A stretch of 64,000 nucleotides of DNA from Ideonella sp. A 288 (lineage in GTDB: Bacteria > Pseudomonadota > Gammaproteobacteria > Burkholderiales > Burkholderiaceae_C): positions 101,288-165,287 of the forward strand of contig NZ_MWLO01000155.1 of NCBI RefSeq assembly GCF_002198735.1, given 5' to 3'. Made by a program: the position numbers and the translations under genes. Positions 16,881-26,048 of this stretch are shown here, piece after piece. How positions within the stretch are numbered: the first letter of the stretch is position 1; each line of letters starts with the position of its first letter. Under the pieces are notes generated by a model. That model was not told the DNA's origin. It ran no database searches and saw only the letters and a program-made list of their open reading frames with translations.

Positions 16881-18985
16881 TCTCGCCGCCGGCAGACACC
16901 ACGCTGGACGACCTCCAGCTTGGCGGCGAGCGCTGCGTGGACGCTTACCTTGCGTGGGATGTTCTCAGCGGCCATGCCCGCCATGGCGGCGACGAGCGGC
17001 CGCGGCACCTGCCGGTGATGGTCGAGTTCGAGGCGGCCAACGCCGCCGATGCGATGGCCGCCTGGGCCGCCAGGGTCGAGCGCAGCCATCCGGTCGACGG
17101 CCCCTTGCTGCGGGCCGGCTTCGCCGCCTCGGTCGATCGCGCGCCCTACTCGCGCCTCCACACCGCCCTCCTGCACCGGAGCCTGCTGCCCCACCTGCTG
17201 GCCGGTGTGGCCGACGGGACGCTCCAGCGCTTTCAGTTGGGCGCGCCTTGCAAGCAGGTCGATCGCAACGACGGGGCCGTGCCGTGGACCGATGCCTTGC
17301 CTGCCGGACAGACGGTCACGCTGGGCGTCATCGACGACGGCTGCTGCCTCGCCCATCAGGATTACCGCAGCCCCACCGGAGCCAGCCGCTTCCTGGCCGT
17401 CTGGGACCAGGAGCCCGCGCCCCTGGTGCCCGGCCCCTGGATGCGTTACGGCGTTGGCCCGCGCGGCCTGCCCTGCGGCTATGGCAGCGAACTGTCCCGA
17501 TCCGACATCGAGGCGGTGCTGCGCCAACCTGGCTGCCGCCGGCTCGGCGAACGCGGCGAGCGACTGGTCTACCAGGCACTGGGCCGCGCGGAGTGGGGCC
17601 AGCCCGACCGCACCCATGGCGCCCGCGTGCTGCACCTGATGGCCGGGCCGCTGGCCGCCACCGAACGGCGTGAGCGCGACGCCGCCAGCATGCCGATCGT
17701 CTTCGTGCAATTGCCCGACCAGACGGTGGGCGACACCTCGGGCGACTCGCTGGGCATGCACGTGGTCGACGGGGCCCGGTACATCGTCCAGCGCACCCGG
17801 GCGGCGGCCGAGCTGGCCGGCGTCACCGACTGGCGGACGGTCATCAACATCAGCCTGGGCAGCATCGCCGGCCCGCACGACGGCACCTCGATGGCCGAAC
17901 GCGCGCTGGCCGAACTGGTGGTGCACTGGAAAGGGCGCGTGACGATCGTGGCCGCGGCCGGCAACACCGGCGACCCGCGGCGGCGCACGGTGGCGCGTGG
18001 GCGTCGGGTGCAAGGCCCTGGGCCGGTCAAGGGCGGCGCCACAGCGGCGGCCGATCCTGTGGTGCGGCGGATCGAGTTGATACCGGCCGTCGAGACGGCG
18101 GACACGCAGCGCATCCACGCCTGCCGCTCGGTGCATGCCGGCCAGCCCGGGCGCTTCCTGGTGGGCGTGCCGCCCGATTGCGGGCACGACAGTTTCGTCG
18201 AACTGTGGCTGCCGACCTCGGCGCAGATGGGGCCCGACGGCTTCTCGGTCACGGTGACCGGCCCGGACGGCGTGGCCACGGCCGCGCCGGTGGGCGTGGG
18301 CCAGGCGGTCGCGCTGCGCGATGCCGATGGCACGCTGCAGGCCGGCGTGGTGTTCGCGCGCCAGGTGGCCCAGGGCCTGCGCGGGCACCTGGTGCTGGTG
18401 GCCATGGTGTCGACGGCCCGGTCACGGCAAATCCCGCGCACGCCGGGACGGCCTGGCTTCTGGACCATCGAGGTGCGATCGACGCACACGGCGGCTGCCG
18501 TGGTGCACGCCTGGGTCGAGCGCGACGACATCATCGTCGGCGCGCGCCGACCCCAGCGCACCCGCTTCGAGCACGAGGGCACGGACGTCAACGACACCAG
18601 CTACATCGACGACCGCTTCACGCTGTCCAACCTGGCCAACGGCGCTGGCGTGCTGGTGGCGGGCGGCTATGTCGTGTCGCGCGACGAGGTGGCGAGCTAT
18701 TCCGGCAACGGGCCGCGCCGCGGAGAGTCCGAGATCGATCGCCCCCAGTGGTTCGCCCCGAGTGACCGCACGCCGACGCTGCGCGGCCTGCGGGTGCCCG
18801 GCTTCTTCAGCGGCACGCGGTCGACGCTGGGCGGCACCAGCGCCGCCGCGCCCCAGGTGGCGCGGCGACAGGCCGAGGGGCCGCCGGGTGAGAGCAGCCC
18901 GGTGACGTCGCCGCGGCCGGTCGCCCGAGACCCCGGTCGCGTGCCGGCCGGGGCCGAGTGGATCGCGCCACCGGGCGGTCGGTAG
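16877..18985 (+). CDS. Subtilisin-like serine protease (S8), no signal peptide
   Basis: A 702-residue protease with a recognisable S8 triad: Asp153 (VTLGVIDDG), His247 (DRTHGARVLHLMAG) and Ser655 (GGTSAAAPQV), plus oxyanion Asn363 (AAAGNTGD). The spacing between His and Ser is unusually long, about 400 residues, and includes a beta-rich insertion near 430-560. There is no signal peptide and no clear propeptide, so it appears intracellular. The chain ends about 47 residues after the catalytic Ser. Start choice: GTG 16877 overlaps the upstream stop as GTGA, with AAGGA 12 nt before it; ATG 16865 abuts that AAGGA and is less likely. It is coupled to the haloperoxidase-like gene. Confidence 0.8.
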   Translation: MISPPADTTLDDLQLGGERCVDAYLAWDVLSGHARHGGDERPRHLPVMVEFEAANAADAMAAWAARVERSHPVDGPLLRAGFAASVDRAPYSRLHTALLHRSLLPHLLAGVADGTLQRFQLGAPCKQVDRNDGAVPWTDALPAGQTVTLGVIDDGCCLAHQDYRSPTGASRFLAVWDQEPAPLVPGPWMRYGVGPRGLPCGYGSELSRSDIEAVLRQPGCRRLGERGERLVYQALGRAEWGQPDRTHGARVLHLMAGPLAATERRERDAASMPIVFVQLPDQTVGDTSGDSLGMHVVDGARYIVQRTRAAAELAGVTDWRTVINISLGSIAGPHDGTSMAERALAELVVHWKGRVTIVAAAGNTGDPRRRTVARGRRVQGPGPVKGGATAAADPVVRRIELIPAVETADTQRIHACRSVHAGQPGRFLVGVPPDCGHDSFVELWLPTSAQMGPDGFSVTVTGPDGVATAAPVGVGQAVALRDADGTLQAGVVFARQVAQGLRGHLVLVAMVSTARSRQIPRTPGRPGFWTIEVRSTHTAAAVVHAWVERDDIIVGARRPQRTRFEHEGTDVNDTSYIDDRFTLSNLANGAGVLVAGGYVVSRDEVASYSGNGPRRGESEIDRPQWFAPSDRTPTLRGLRVPGFFSGTRSTLGGTSAAAPQVARRQAEGPPGESSPVTSPRPVARDPGRVPAGAEWIAPPGGR

Positions 18986-19034
18986 CACCAGGCGTCGCCG
19001 GTCACGCAGACGGACTCGCCCGCCGGCGCGTGCG

Positions 19035-20921
19035 TCACCGCGCCGTGCGCAGCGCCGCCGGTTTCGGCCGGGTCTTCGGGCCCTTGGCGGCCTTGGCCTT
19101 CGACGCACCGCCGGCCGCCTTGGCCTTCGACGCCTTGGTCGATTTCGTGGCCTTGGCGGTCTTGCCGGATGGGCCCGATCGGGTGGCCTTGGCGCCCTTG
19201 CGTGCCTTCGAGGTGATCGCGCGCGGCGCCGCTGCGTCGTCGCCGGCCGCGGCCAATGTGGCCAGGTGGCCCGGCCGACCCACCGCCGCGAGCGCCTCGC
19301 CGGCGTCCAGGCCGATGCCCATCCAGGCCTTGCAGGGTGCCTGGGCCAGCGCGTCGGGACGGGCCCGGTAGCGCGCCGGCCCCGCAGGGTCGAAGGCGAA
19401 GCACGGGCCCAGGGTGGAATCACCGAAGTCGAGCGGGCGGCCCTGGTCGATGTGGGTGCTCAGGTCGCGCAGCGGCGTTTCGCCCAGCCAGGGGCGCAGC
19501 GCCGCCAGCAGGCGGTGCGTCACCAGCGGCTTGCTCAGCGGGCCTTCGCGCTGCGCCAGCGCCGCGGGCAGCATCATCTGGGCCATCACCGCGTCCAGCC
19601 CCGGGTGGCCCTGGGCGCGCAGCGCGGCGTGCCAGCGCAGGGCCAGCCATTCGCCGCGCAGTGCCGATGCCTCCAGCGTGGACGCGTCGTTGAGGTGCAA
19701 GGCCCCGGTGCCGGCGCGATCGCTGCGTGCGGGCGGGACGCCGGCGTGGCGGCCGACGCGAGCGTTCGTCACCCGGGCCAGGTCGTCCAGCGTCCACAGC
19801 CCGGCGTGCACCAGCAGGCGGTGCGCGTAATGGTCGGCAAAGCCTTCGGTGAACCAGCGCCGCTGGGCCTCGTCGTGCCGTCCGGCATAGGCCGTTGGGC
19901 CGAAGCGGTCGGGAAACCAGGCCCGCAGCTGGGCCCGCATGACCAGGCGATCCATCGCGTCGCTGGGCAGCGCAAAGTCGTCCGGCACCTGCAGCACCAG
20001 CGCCTGGTGCAAGGCCATGCCACCGACCGTGCCGGTGGGTCGACGGCTGGGCTGCAGCACCACCAGTTGATGGGGCTGCGTGGTGTCGCGCCAGAACTGG
20101 CGTGGCACCTCGGCGACGCGCGCCACCCGGTCGGCCACCGTGTCGATGGGCACCGCCCAGGGCACCTGCAGCGGCATGGCGGTCCACACCGACCGGCCCG
20201 CCGCCTGGCGCTCGCGCACCTGCAGCGCGCCACCCAGGTAGACCGCGTCGCGCAGCAGTGCCACGGGCCCGACCACGCGCCAGCGTGCGGCGGCGCCCTG
20301 CCGGGCCCCGTGGCTGCCGATCCACCAGCTGTCTTCGGGCAGGCCGTCGAAGTCGAGGCACAGCCGCGGCGACGCGCGGTCGGCGGTCTCGGGCAGCACC
20401 GGCATCACCGGCAGCAGCGCCAGGCCGTCGACCTGGAACCAGCGGGCACCGAACAGCGGCTGGGTCGGGTCGTCCGGGCTGGCGGTGTCGGCATCGGCCA
20501 GCGGCGATACGACGCGGTAGCGCAGCACCACGCGCGTGCCCGGCCGGTGGCGCACGACGCGTACCCCGGGCGGGCCTGGCGGCGTCTCGAGGTGGTGCTG
20601 GGGGTCTTCGGTCTCGAGGTCGATGGACGGCTCGGGCGAGGCCGGTGTGTCGGTGGCGCCAACCGCTGGGGTCGACAGCCGCAGCTCGGTGCGGGTGCGC
20701 GAGCCGGTGTCGAAGCTCAGCGTCACCGCCAGGTGCCTGGGCGACGCGTCGAGCCTCGGTGTCACCTGCCATTGCAGGTCGCACGGGCCGCTGTCGGCCC
20801 CGCGGGCCGGTGCGGCGGTGCCCGGCCCCATCAAAGCCAGCGTGGACAGCGCCGCGGCCAGCCACCGCCGCGGCGTGCGCAGGCGCCTGGGCGATGGTCC
20901 GGGGCGGGGGGTGTCGATCAT
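19035..20921 (-). CDS. M61-like peptidase-fold protein with Lys/Ala-rich H1-like tail
   Basis: A 628-residue exported protein: an Arg-rich N-terminus and hydrophobic segment (WLAAALSTLALMGPGTAA) form a signal peptide. The middle part follows glycyl-aminopeptidase (M61) layout, with a beta-rich domain and then RRWFTEGFADHYAHRLLVHAGL, equivalent to the WFSEGFTEYY region of M61. The upstream HExxH zinc motif is not found; the matching place reads RLVMRAQLRAWFPDRF, so it is probably inactive. The last 60 residues are a Lys/Ala/Ser/Thr tract (KATKSTKASKAKAAGG) like histone H1 or AlgP tails. The start at 20921 precedes the signal peptide; the longer frame is unlikely. Target unknown. Confidence 0.65.
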   Translation of the reverse strand: MIDTPRPGPSPRRLRTPRRWLAAALSTLALMGPGTAAPARGADSGPCDLQWQVTPRLDASPRHLAVTLSFDTGSRTRTELRLSTPAVGATDTPASPEPSIDLETEDPQHHLETPPGPPGVRVVRHRPGTRVVLRYRVVSPLADADTASPDDPTQPLFGARWFQVDGLALLPVMPVLPETADRASPRLCLDFDGLPEDSWWIGSHGARQGAAARWRVVGPVALLRDAVYLGGALQVRERQAAGRSVWTAMPLQVPWAVPIDTVADRVARVAEVPRQFWRDTTQPHQLVVLQPSRRPTGTVGGMALHQALVLQVPDDFALPSDAMDRLVMRAQLRAWFPDRFGPTAYAGRHDEAQRRWFTEGFADHYAHRLLVHAGLWTLDDLARVTNARVGRHAGVPPARSDRAGTGALHLNDASTLEASALRGEWLALRWHAALRAQGHPGLDAVMAQMMLPAALAQREGPLSKPLVTHRLLAALRPWLGETPLRDLSTHIDQGRPLDFGDSTLGPCFAFDPAGPARYRARPDALAQAPCKAWMGIGLDAGEALAAVGRPGHLATLAAAGDDAAAPRAITSKARKGAKATRSGPSGKTAKATKSTKASKAKAAGGASKAKAAKGPKTRPKPAALRTAR

Positions 20922-21129
20922 CGAACGTCGGGGGAGCAGGACAGCGGGGTCGCCGGGAAGGCGCGAGCATAGCGGCAGCCTGCGGCCGGGCGACGCGTCC
21001 CAAGCGTGCCCGCCGGTGAGGATTGCGACCCAGATGTAGCGGCAATGTGCAACGGTCGCGGCCTGCGGCCCACCCGACTGGGGGGGGACGACGCGCCGTG
21101 CGCGAGCGCGCTCGCATAGACTGGAACGG

Positions 21130-21831
21130 ATGCCTGCCGACACCGTCTCGACCTTGCCGCGGACCCTGGCGCTCGTCGACGACGACGCCGAGTACAGCGA
21201 GTTCCTGGCGCAGCACCTGCAGTCACTGGGCGTCGACGTGAGCCGCTTCGCGGACAGCAACGACCTGCTCACCAGCGCTGCGCCGTTCGGCTTCGGCTTC
21301 TACATCGTCGATCTCATGCTGCCCGGCGTCGACGGCGTCGACCTGATCGGCCTGTTGCGCCGTCGCACGCAGGTCGGCGTGGTGGTGGTGTCGGGTCGCG
21401 CGGCGCCGGACGTGTTCGCGTCGGTCATCGATGCCGGTGCCGACATGTACCTGGCCAAGCCGGTCAGCTTCGACCAGGTGGTGGTGGCCATCCGCGGCGT
21501 CCAGCGGCGGGTGGCCGCGCCGGTGTCGCAAGACTGGCTGCTCGATCTGCGCAGCAGCCGCCTGGTGGCGCCCGACGGGGCGCAGATCGCCCTCAGCGAC
21601 GCCGACATGGCGTTGATGCAGTGCTTTCTCGACGCCGAGGGCAGCGTGGTGCCGCGCGACACGCTGTGCCGCAGCCTGGGCCATCCGGCCACGGCCGAAG
21701 GCGAGAACCTCCTCAGCGCCACGGTGTATCGGCTGCGGCGCCGCGTCGAACGCGCCACGCCGCTGCCGGTGCCGCTGCTCACCCAGGCCCGGGTCGGCTA
21801 CGTGTTCCGCGCAGTGCTGAGACCGGCCTGA
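21130..21831 (+). CDS. OmpR-type response regulator
   Basis: A 233-residue regulator with an N-terminal receiver and a C-terminal winged helix. The acidic pair (LALVDDDAEY), phosphoacceptor Asp (FYIVDLMLPGVDG), Ser (VVVVSGRA) and Lys (YLAKPVSF) are present. The output domain (about 140-230) runs from LDLRSSRLVAPDG to RVGYVFRA. Its 3' end overlaps the 3' end of the convergent histidine kinase gene by 34 bp. The two are likely partners even though they face each other. GGAACGG before the ATG is a weak ribosome site. Confidence 0.88.
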   Translation: MPADTVSTLPRTLALVDDDAEYSEFLAQHLQSLGVDVSRFADSNDLLTSAAPFGFGFYIVDLMLPGVDGVDLIGLLRRRTQVGVVVVSGRAAPDVFASVIDAGADMYLAKPVSFDQVVVAIRGVQRRVAAPVSQDWLLDLRSSRLVAPDGAQIALSDADMALMQCFLDAEGSVVPRDTLCRSLGHPATAEGENLLSATVYRLRRRVERATPLPVPLLTQARVGYVFRAVLRPA

Positions 21832-23324
21832 TCCTGTCCCTGCGTTCCGTGGCGCGCGCGATGGCTGGTCGGCGGGCGGCTGATCGGCGACGCGTCGTCG
21901 GCCCGGTCCTGCGGCAGTGTCAGGCGGAAGATCGTGCCGCCGGCCGGATTCGGCCTCAGGTCGACGCTGCCGCCGTGCAGGTCCATCACCCGGCGCACCA
22001 CGTGCAGGCCCAGGCCGTGCCCGGGGTTGCCATGGTCGCCACGGACGCCGCGCTCGAACAGCCGTGCGGCGAGTGCCTCGTCGACGCCCTGTCCCTCGTC
22101 GATCACCTCGAACACCAGCGCCAGCGGGTCGTCGCTGTCGGTCAGCAGCAGCACCACGGGCGACTCCGGCGGCGAATAGGTGAGCGCATTGCTCAGCAGG
22201 TTGCGCAGCGCCAGGCGCATCAGGCCGGCGTCCATCGACGCGGTGCGGGCATCGGCCTGTGTGCGCACGGCGACGCGATGGCGCTGTGACGCATCGAGGT
22301 CGCCGATGCACAGGGCCACCAGCGCTTCGACATCGCTGTCGCGCCGCTCCACCCGGTCGGGGCTGGCCAGCAGGGCGGTGGCGGCCAGCGTGTTGTCGAG
22401 CGTGCCGATGATCTGGCCCAGCACGAGTTCGGCACGCTGCACCCGCTGGCCTGCCGCGGCCGAGTCGGAGCCCGATGGGGCCAGCGCGCGCTGGGCGGCC
22501 TGAAGCGCTGCGGTGGCGTTGTTCAGCGGCTGGCGCACCTCATGGGCCAGCAGGCGCAGCATTTCGTCGCGTTCGTCGAGCCAGGCGCGCAGCTGGCCGG
22601 CGTGCTGCTCGGCGGCCAGGCGCTGGGCCGACTCGCTGGCCAGTTGCTGGGTCTGTTCCAGCTCATGGCGGTGCGCCCGTTCGATGGCCAGGCCCATGAA
22701 GCCGAGGTTGGCGTACAGCGCGACGACGAACGCCGTGACGACGGCGATCGTCACCGAACCAGCGGGGCGCGGTGCGGCGAACATGGCCCAGCCGCCGAGG
22801 CCGACATCCGCGGTCATCGCCACGAGCACCGCGGCCATCACCAGGTAGACCAGGGCGACCATGCGCGCCACGTGCAGGCCGGTGGCGCGCCAGACCTGTG
22901 CGGCCGTCCATCCGAGCCACAGCGTGCCAATGGTCGTGATGGCATTGACCGTGAGCACGCGCCAGCCGACCGACACCGCATCCGCCAGCAGGAACAGCAG
23001 CATCGATCCCGCCAGCGCCATGGCGCCGATGTCCCAGCGCGGGCGTTGGGCCATCTCCATGCGCAGCGAGGCCACCGCCACGGGGAAGCTGGCGAACGCC
23101 AGCAGATTGCCGATGTAGATCGACAGCCAGTCAGGCGCTGTGCCCCGCAGGCCGATCAGGACGAAGCCCATGCCATACAAGCTTGCCCCAACGCACCAGG
23201 CCAGCAGGCTGCCCTGCCCGTGACGGCCATGCAGGATCACCCACACGGTGGCCGGCATCAGCAGGTAGATCAGGCCGCCCATGCGGGCCGCGGTGCTGAA
23301 GTCGAAGTTCCAATCGGTCGGCAT
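21798..23324 (-). CDS. Seven-helix membrane histidine kinase
   Basis: A 508-residue kinase. The N-terminal 230 residues hold about seven hydrophobic helices (for example MGGLIYLLMPATVWVIL, MALAGSMLLFLLADAV, MVALVYLVMAAVLVAM) with no large periplasmic loop, so it may sense a membrane-borne cue. A coiled segment leads to the H-box (RLLAHEVRQPLNNATAAL), then the ATPase domain with LSNALTYS, DEGQGVDEAL and GHGLGLHVVRRV. The start at 23324 has AGGCAAGG just upstream; a longer frame to 23474 adds poor sequence. The last 34 bp overlap the convergent OmpR-type regulator, its likely partner; the divergent NarL-type regulator is another candidate. Confidence 0.85.
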   Translation of the reverse strand: MPTDWNFDFSTAARMGGLIYLLMPATVWVILHGRHGQGSLLAWCVGASLYGMGFVLIGLRGTAPDWLSIYIGNLLAFASFPVAVASLRMEMAQRPRWDIGAMALAGSMLLFLLADAVSVGWRVLTVNAITTIGTLWLGWTAAQVWRATGLHVARMVALVYLVMAAVLVAMTADVGLGGWAMFAAPRPAGSVTIAVVTAFVVALYANLGFMGLAIERAHRHELEQTQQLASESAQRLAAEQHAGQLRAWLDERDEMLRLLAHEVRQPLNNATAALQAAQRALAPSGSDSAAAGQRVQRAELVLGQIIGTLDNTLAATALLASPDRVERRDSDVEALVALCIGDLDASQRHRVAVRTQADARTASMDAGLMRLALRNLLSNALTYSPPESPVVLLLTDSDDPLALVFEVIDEGQGVDEALAARLFERGVRGDHGNPGHGLGLHVVRRVMDLHGGSVDLRPNPAGGTIFRLTLPQDRADDASPISRPPTSHRARHGTQGQDQAGLSTARNT

Positions 23325-23626
23325 GCACCTTGCCTGCTCGAAGAGCCACTGCGGCGCCATTGGGCCATGGCACGGCGGCATGACCGTCGGCATGGCAGAC
23401 TCCGCGGGTACCCACCTGGGCCACGGGCCGCGCCCGAGGCACCCCAGGGATGGGGTTATGATCGTTTGCATCATATGTGATGGTCAAGCGGCCACAACGG
23501 CGACGGGTCTGATCCGTCGGTTTCACCGGGATCGGTTCATGAGAAGTACTGCGTGCCCCCCTGCCCGGGCAAGCTCACCGCGATGGGCGTCCGTCTGCTC
23601 CAGGTTGTCGACGGGGCGTGCTGCGC
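23325..23626. other. Divergent region between kinase and NarL-type regulator
   Basis: This 302-bp gap has no convincing gene. It is locally less GC-rich around 23456-23486, where I place a candidate minus-strand promoter. The near-palindromic catcatatgtgatg at 23471-23484 lies inside the same promoter spacer and could be a regulator site. No plus-strand promoter is obvious. Confidence 0.5.
23458..23487 (-). promoter_or_regulatory. Candidate sigma-70 promoter for the seven-helix kinase
   Basis: On the minus strand, TTGACC (23482-23487) is followed 18 bp later by GATCAT (23458-23463). They match the -35 and -10 consensus at 5 and 4 of 6 positions. Transcription would start about 125 nt before the kinase ATG. 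The assignment rests on consensus match only. Confidence 0.35.
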
Positions 23627-24271
23627 ATGGGTGACGACCAGGCCTTGCCGACGGCGCTGGTCGTCGACGACCACGACATCTTCCGCCTCGGCGTGCGGCA
23701 CCTGCTGTCCGGCCGCGCGCAGGTCACCGAGGCCTCGTCGCTGCGCGAGGCGCGGGCCTGGCTGGCCGGGCATCGCTGCGACCTGCTGATGCTCGACCTG
23801 GGCTTGGGAGACGACTTCAGCCTGACCGCGCTGCCCACGCTGCGCGAGGCCCATCCCACCCTGCGCATCGTCGTGCTCACGTCGATGGACGAGACCCTGT
23901 ACGCCGAGCGCGCGCTGCGCGCCGGTGCCGACGGCTATGTCATGAAGTCAGCGTCCACCCAGGCCATCCTCGATGCCGTCGATGCCGTGATGGCCGGCGG
24001 GATCTACCTGAGCCCGCGGCTCGGCGGGGCGGTGCTGCGGCGCATGGCCGGGCGCGACAAGGGCGCCGAGCGCCCGGAACTGTCGGCCCGCGAGATCGAG
24101 GTGCTGCGCCTGGTGGCCGAGGGCCGCTCGACGCGCGAGATCGCCGACGCGCTCAACCGCAGTGTCAAGACCATCGAGACCCACAAGCAGTCGTTGAAGG
24201 CCAAGCTGGGCGCCGATTCACCCGCCAAGCTGGTGCGCCTGGCCGTGGCCTGGTGTGGAGATGCCGCATGA
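23627..24271 (+). CDS. NarL/LuxR-type response regulator
   Basis: A 214-residue regulator. The receiver (about 8-125) has acidic residues (ALVVDDHDIF), phosphoacceptor Asp (LLMLDLGLGDD), the T/S position (VVLTSMDE) and Lys (YVMKSAS). The C-terminal LuxR helix-turn-helix (150-210) is ELSAREIEVLRLVAEGRS then TREIADALNRSVKTIETH. ATG 23627 is preferred; GTG 23618 would add three residues. The end lies 55 bp before the LysM-FecR gene on the same strand, so it probably belongs with that FecR/CHASE2 kinase cluster. Confidence 0.88.
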   Translation: MGDDQALPTALVVDDHDIFRLGVRHLLSGRAQVTEASSLREARAWLAGHRCDLLMLDLGLGDDFSLTALPTLREAHPTLRIVVLTSMDETLYAERALRAGADGYVMKSASTQAILDAVDAVMAGGIYLSPRLGGAVLRRMAGRDKGAERPELSAREIEVLRLVAEGRSTREIADALNRSVKTIETHKQSLKAKLGADSPAKLVRLAVAWCGDAA

Positions 24272-24326
24272 CCGGCCTGTCCGGCGGATTGCCCGCTCTT
24301 GTGTGCCCGCCGCGGGAGCGGCAGCC

Positions 24327-26048
24327 ATGAGTCGGCGCCGGCTCGACGACGAGCTGCCGAAGCCGCCACTGGCCCGGACGCTGCGCGCCGGCGCCGTGGC
24401 CGTGGCCGCGGCCTGTGCGGTGCTGTCCTTCGCGGCCAGCGCCGCCGATCCCGTGGCGGCCGACGAGCCGGCCCATGTGCACACCACGGTGCGCGGCGAC
24501 ACGCTCATCGGCCTGGGCCGGCGCTACCTCGTCGATGCCGTGCGCTGGCCCGAACTGGCCCGTGTCAATGGCCTGCGCAACCCCAACCGCATCGCCACCG
24601 GTGCCACGCTGCGCATCCCGTATCGCCTGATGAGCAGCGACCCTGTGCCGGCCACCCTGGTCAGCGTGGTGGGCGAGGTGCGTGGCGCCGGCCAGGCCAC
24701 GATGCAGGCGGGCCAGCCGGTGGCCGAGGGCGGCGAGGTGAACACGGGTGCCGATGGCCACGTCACCATCCGCCTCGTCGACGGCACCGTGCTGCGCCTG
24801 CGGCCCGCCAGCCGGCTGCAGGTGAGCGAATCGCGCAGGCTGCGCGACGCCGCGGCGGTGCAGTCCGGTGCCCGGCTCGAGCGCGGCCGTGTCGAGGTCG
24901 AGGCCGCGCCTGCGCCCGCCGGTCGCCCGGGTTTCCGCATCCACACGCCGCAGGGCGTGCTCGGCGTGCGCGGCACCGAGTTCCGGGTCGCGGTCGACAC
25001 CGAGCGAGGCGTCACGCGCGGCGAGGTGCTTGGCGGCGTGGTGGCGGTGCAGGGCCACGACGGCGCGTTGCAGCGCCTGGAGGCCGGGCCCGGTGCCGTG
25101 CGGCTGGATGCCGGCCAGGGCACGCTCATCGGTGCCACCGGCCAGGTCGCCGTGCCGGTGCGCCTGCTCGGCATGCCCGACGTGTCGGTATTGCCGGCGC
25201 TGCAGGAGCGCCTGCTGGTGCGCTTTCCGCTGACGGCGATGGATGGGGCGGCGGCCTACCGCGGGCAGGTGGCGCTCGACGCCGGCTTCGAGAGGGTGCT
25301 GGCCGACCTCACCTCCGCGACGCCCGAGCTGCGCTTTGCCGGGCTGCCCGACGGCGACTACCTGCTGCGCGTGCGCGCCATCGATGGCCAGGGCCTGGAG
25401 GGCCGTGACGCCGATTTCCGCTTCCGCCTGAAGGCCCGGCCCGAGGCGCCGCTGCCGTCCGCACCAGCGCCGAAGGCCGTGCTGTTCGGCGACCGGGTCG
25501 AGCTGGCCTGGGCCGCCAACGCCGAGGCGCAGCACTACCGCCTGCGCCTGTCGCAGGAGCCCGACTTCAAGACCGTGCTGCGCGACCTGAAGGACGTGCG
25601 CGGCCTGCAGGCCGAGCTGGGCGGCCTGGTGCCCGGCACCTACCACTGGCAACTGGCCAGTGTGCGCGGCGAGGGCGACCAGGGCCCGTGGGGCGCGGTG
25701 CGCAGCTTCGACATCCGGCCGGTGCCAGCCGCGCCCAGCCCGCCGCGCATCGGCGATCAGTCGATCAACTTCTCGTGGGAAGGCCTGCCTGGGCAGACCT
25801 TCGAGTTCCAGGTCGCGCGCGAGCCCACCTTCGCGCAGCCGGTGCTGGTGCGGCAGCTCGATCAACCCTCCCTCGACCTGCCGTTGCCGGGCACGGGCCG
25901 CTTCTACGTGCGGCTGCGGGCCCGCGACCCCGACGGCTTCGTCGGCCCGTTCACCACGCCGCAGCACTTCGACGTGCCGAACTGCATGCGCGACTCGGCC
26001 GGCCAGTGCGTCCGGGCGGCCGACTCCACGCTGAACCTGCTGCCGTGA
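24327..26048 (+). CDS. LysM-FecR domain exported protein
   Basis: A 573-residue exported protein with a signal peptide (about 15-40, ending AASAADP). Residues about 50-100 are a LysM motif (TTVRGDTLIGLGRRYL, then GATLRIPYRL) that should bind peptidoglycan. Residues about 108-260 form a FecR domain (VVGEVRGAG, then GVLGVRGTEFRVAV). The C-terminal 300 residues are at least two fibronectin-III-like units (YRLRLSQEPDFKTV, FQVAREPTFAQPV). GGGAG stands before ATG 24327. The stop overlaps the GTG start of the CHASE2 kinase, so the two are translationally coupled and may work as a wall-sensing pair; this role is inferred from context. Confidence 0.85.
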   Translation: MSRRRLDDELPKPPLARTLRAGAVAVAAACAVLSFAASAADPVAADEPAHVHTTVRGDTLIGLGRRYLVDAVRWPELARVNGLRNPNRIATGATLRIPYRLMSSDPVPATLVSVVGEVRGAGQATMQAGQPVAEGGEVNTGADGHVTIRLVDGTVLRLRPASRLQVSESRRLRDAAAVQSGARLERGRVEVEAAPAPAGRPGFRIHTPQGVLGVRGTEFRVAVDTERGVTRGEVLGGVVAVQGHDGALQRLEAGPGAVRLDAGQGTLIGATGQVAVPVRLLGMPDVSVLPALQERLLVRFPLTAMDGAAAYRGQVALDAGFERVLADLTSATPELRFAGLPDGDYLLRVRAIDGQGLEGRDADFRFRLKARPEAPLPSAPAPKAVLFGDRVELAWAANAEAQHYRLRLSQEPDFKTVLRDLKDVRGLQAELGGLVPGTYHWQLASVRGEGDQGPWGAVRSFDIRPVPAAPSPPRIGDQSINFSWEGLPGQTFEFQVAREPTFAQPVLVRQLDQPSLDLPLPGTGRFYVRLRARDPDGFVGPFTTPQHFDVPNCMRDSAGQCVRAADSTLNLLP

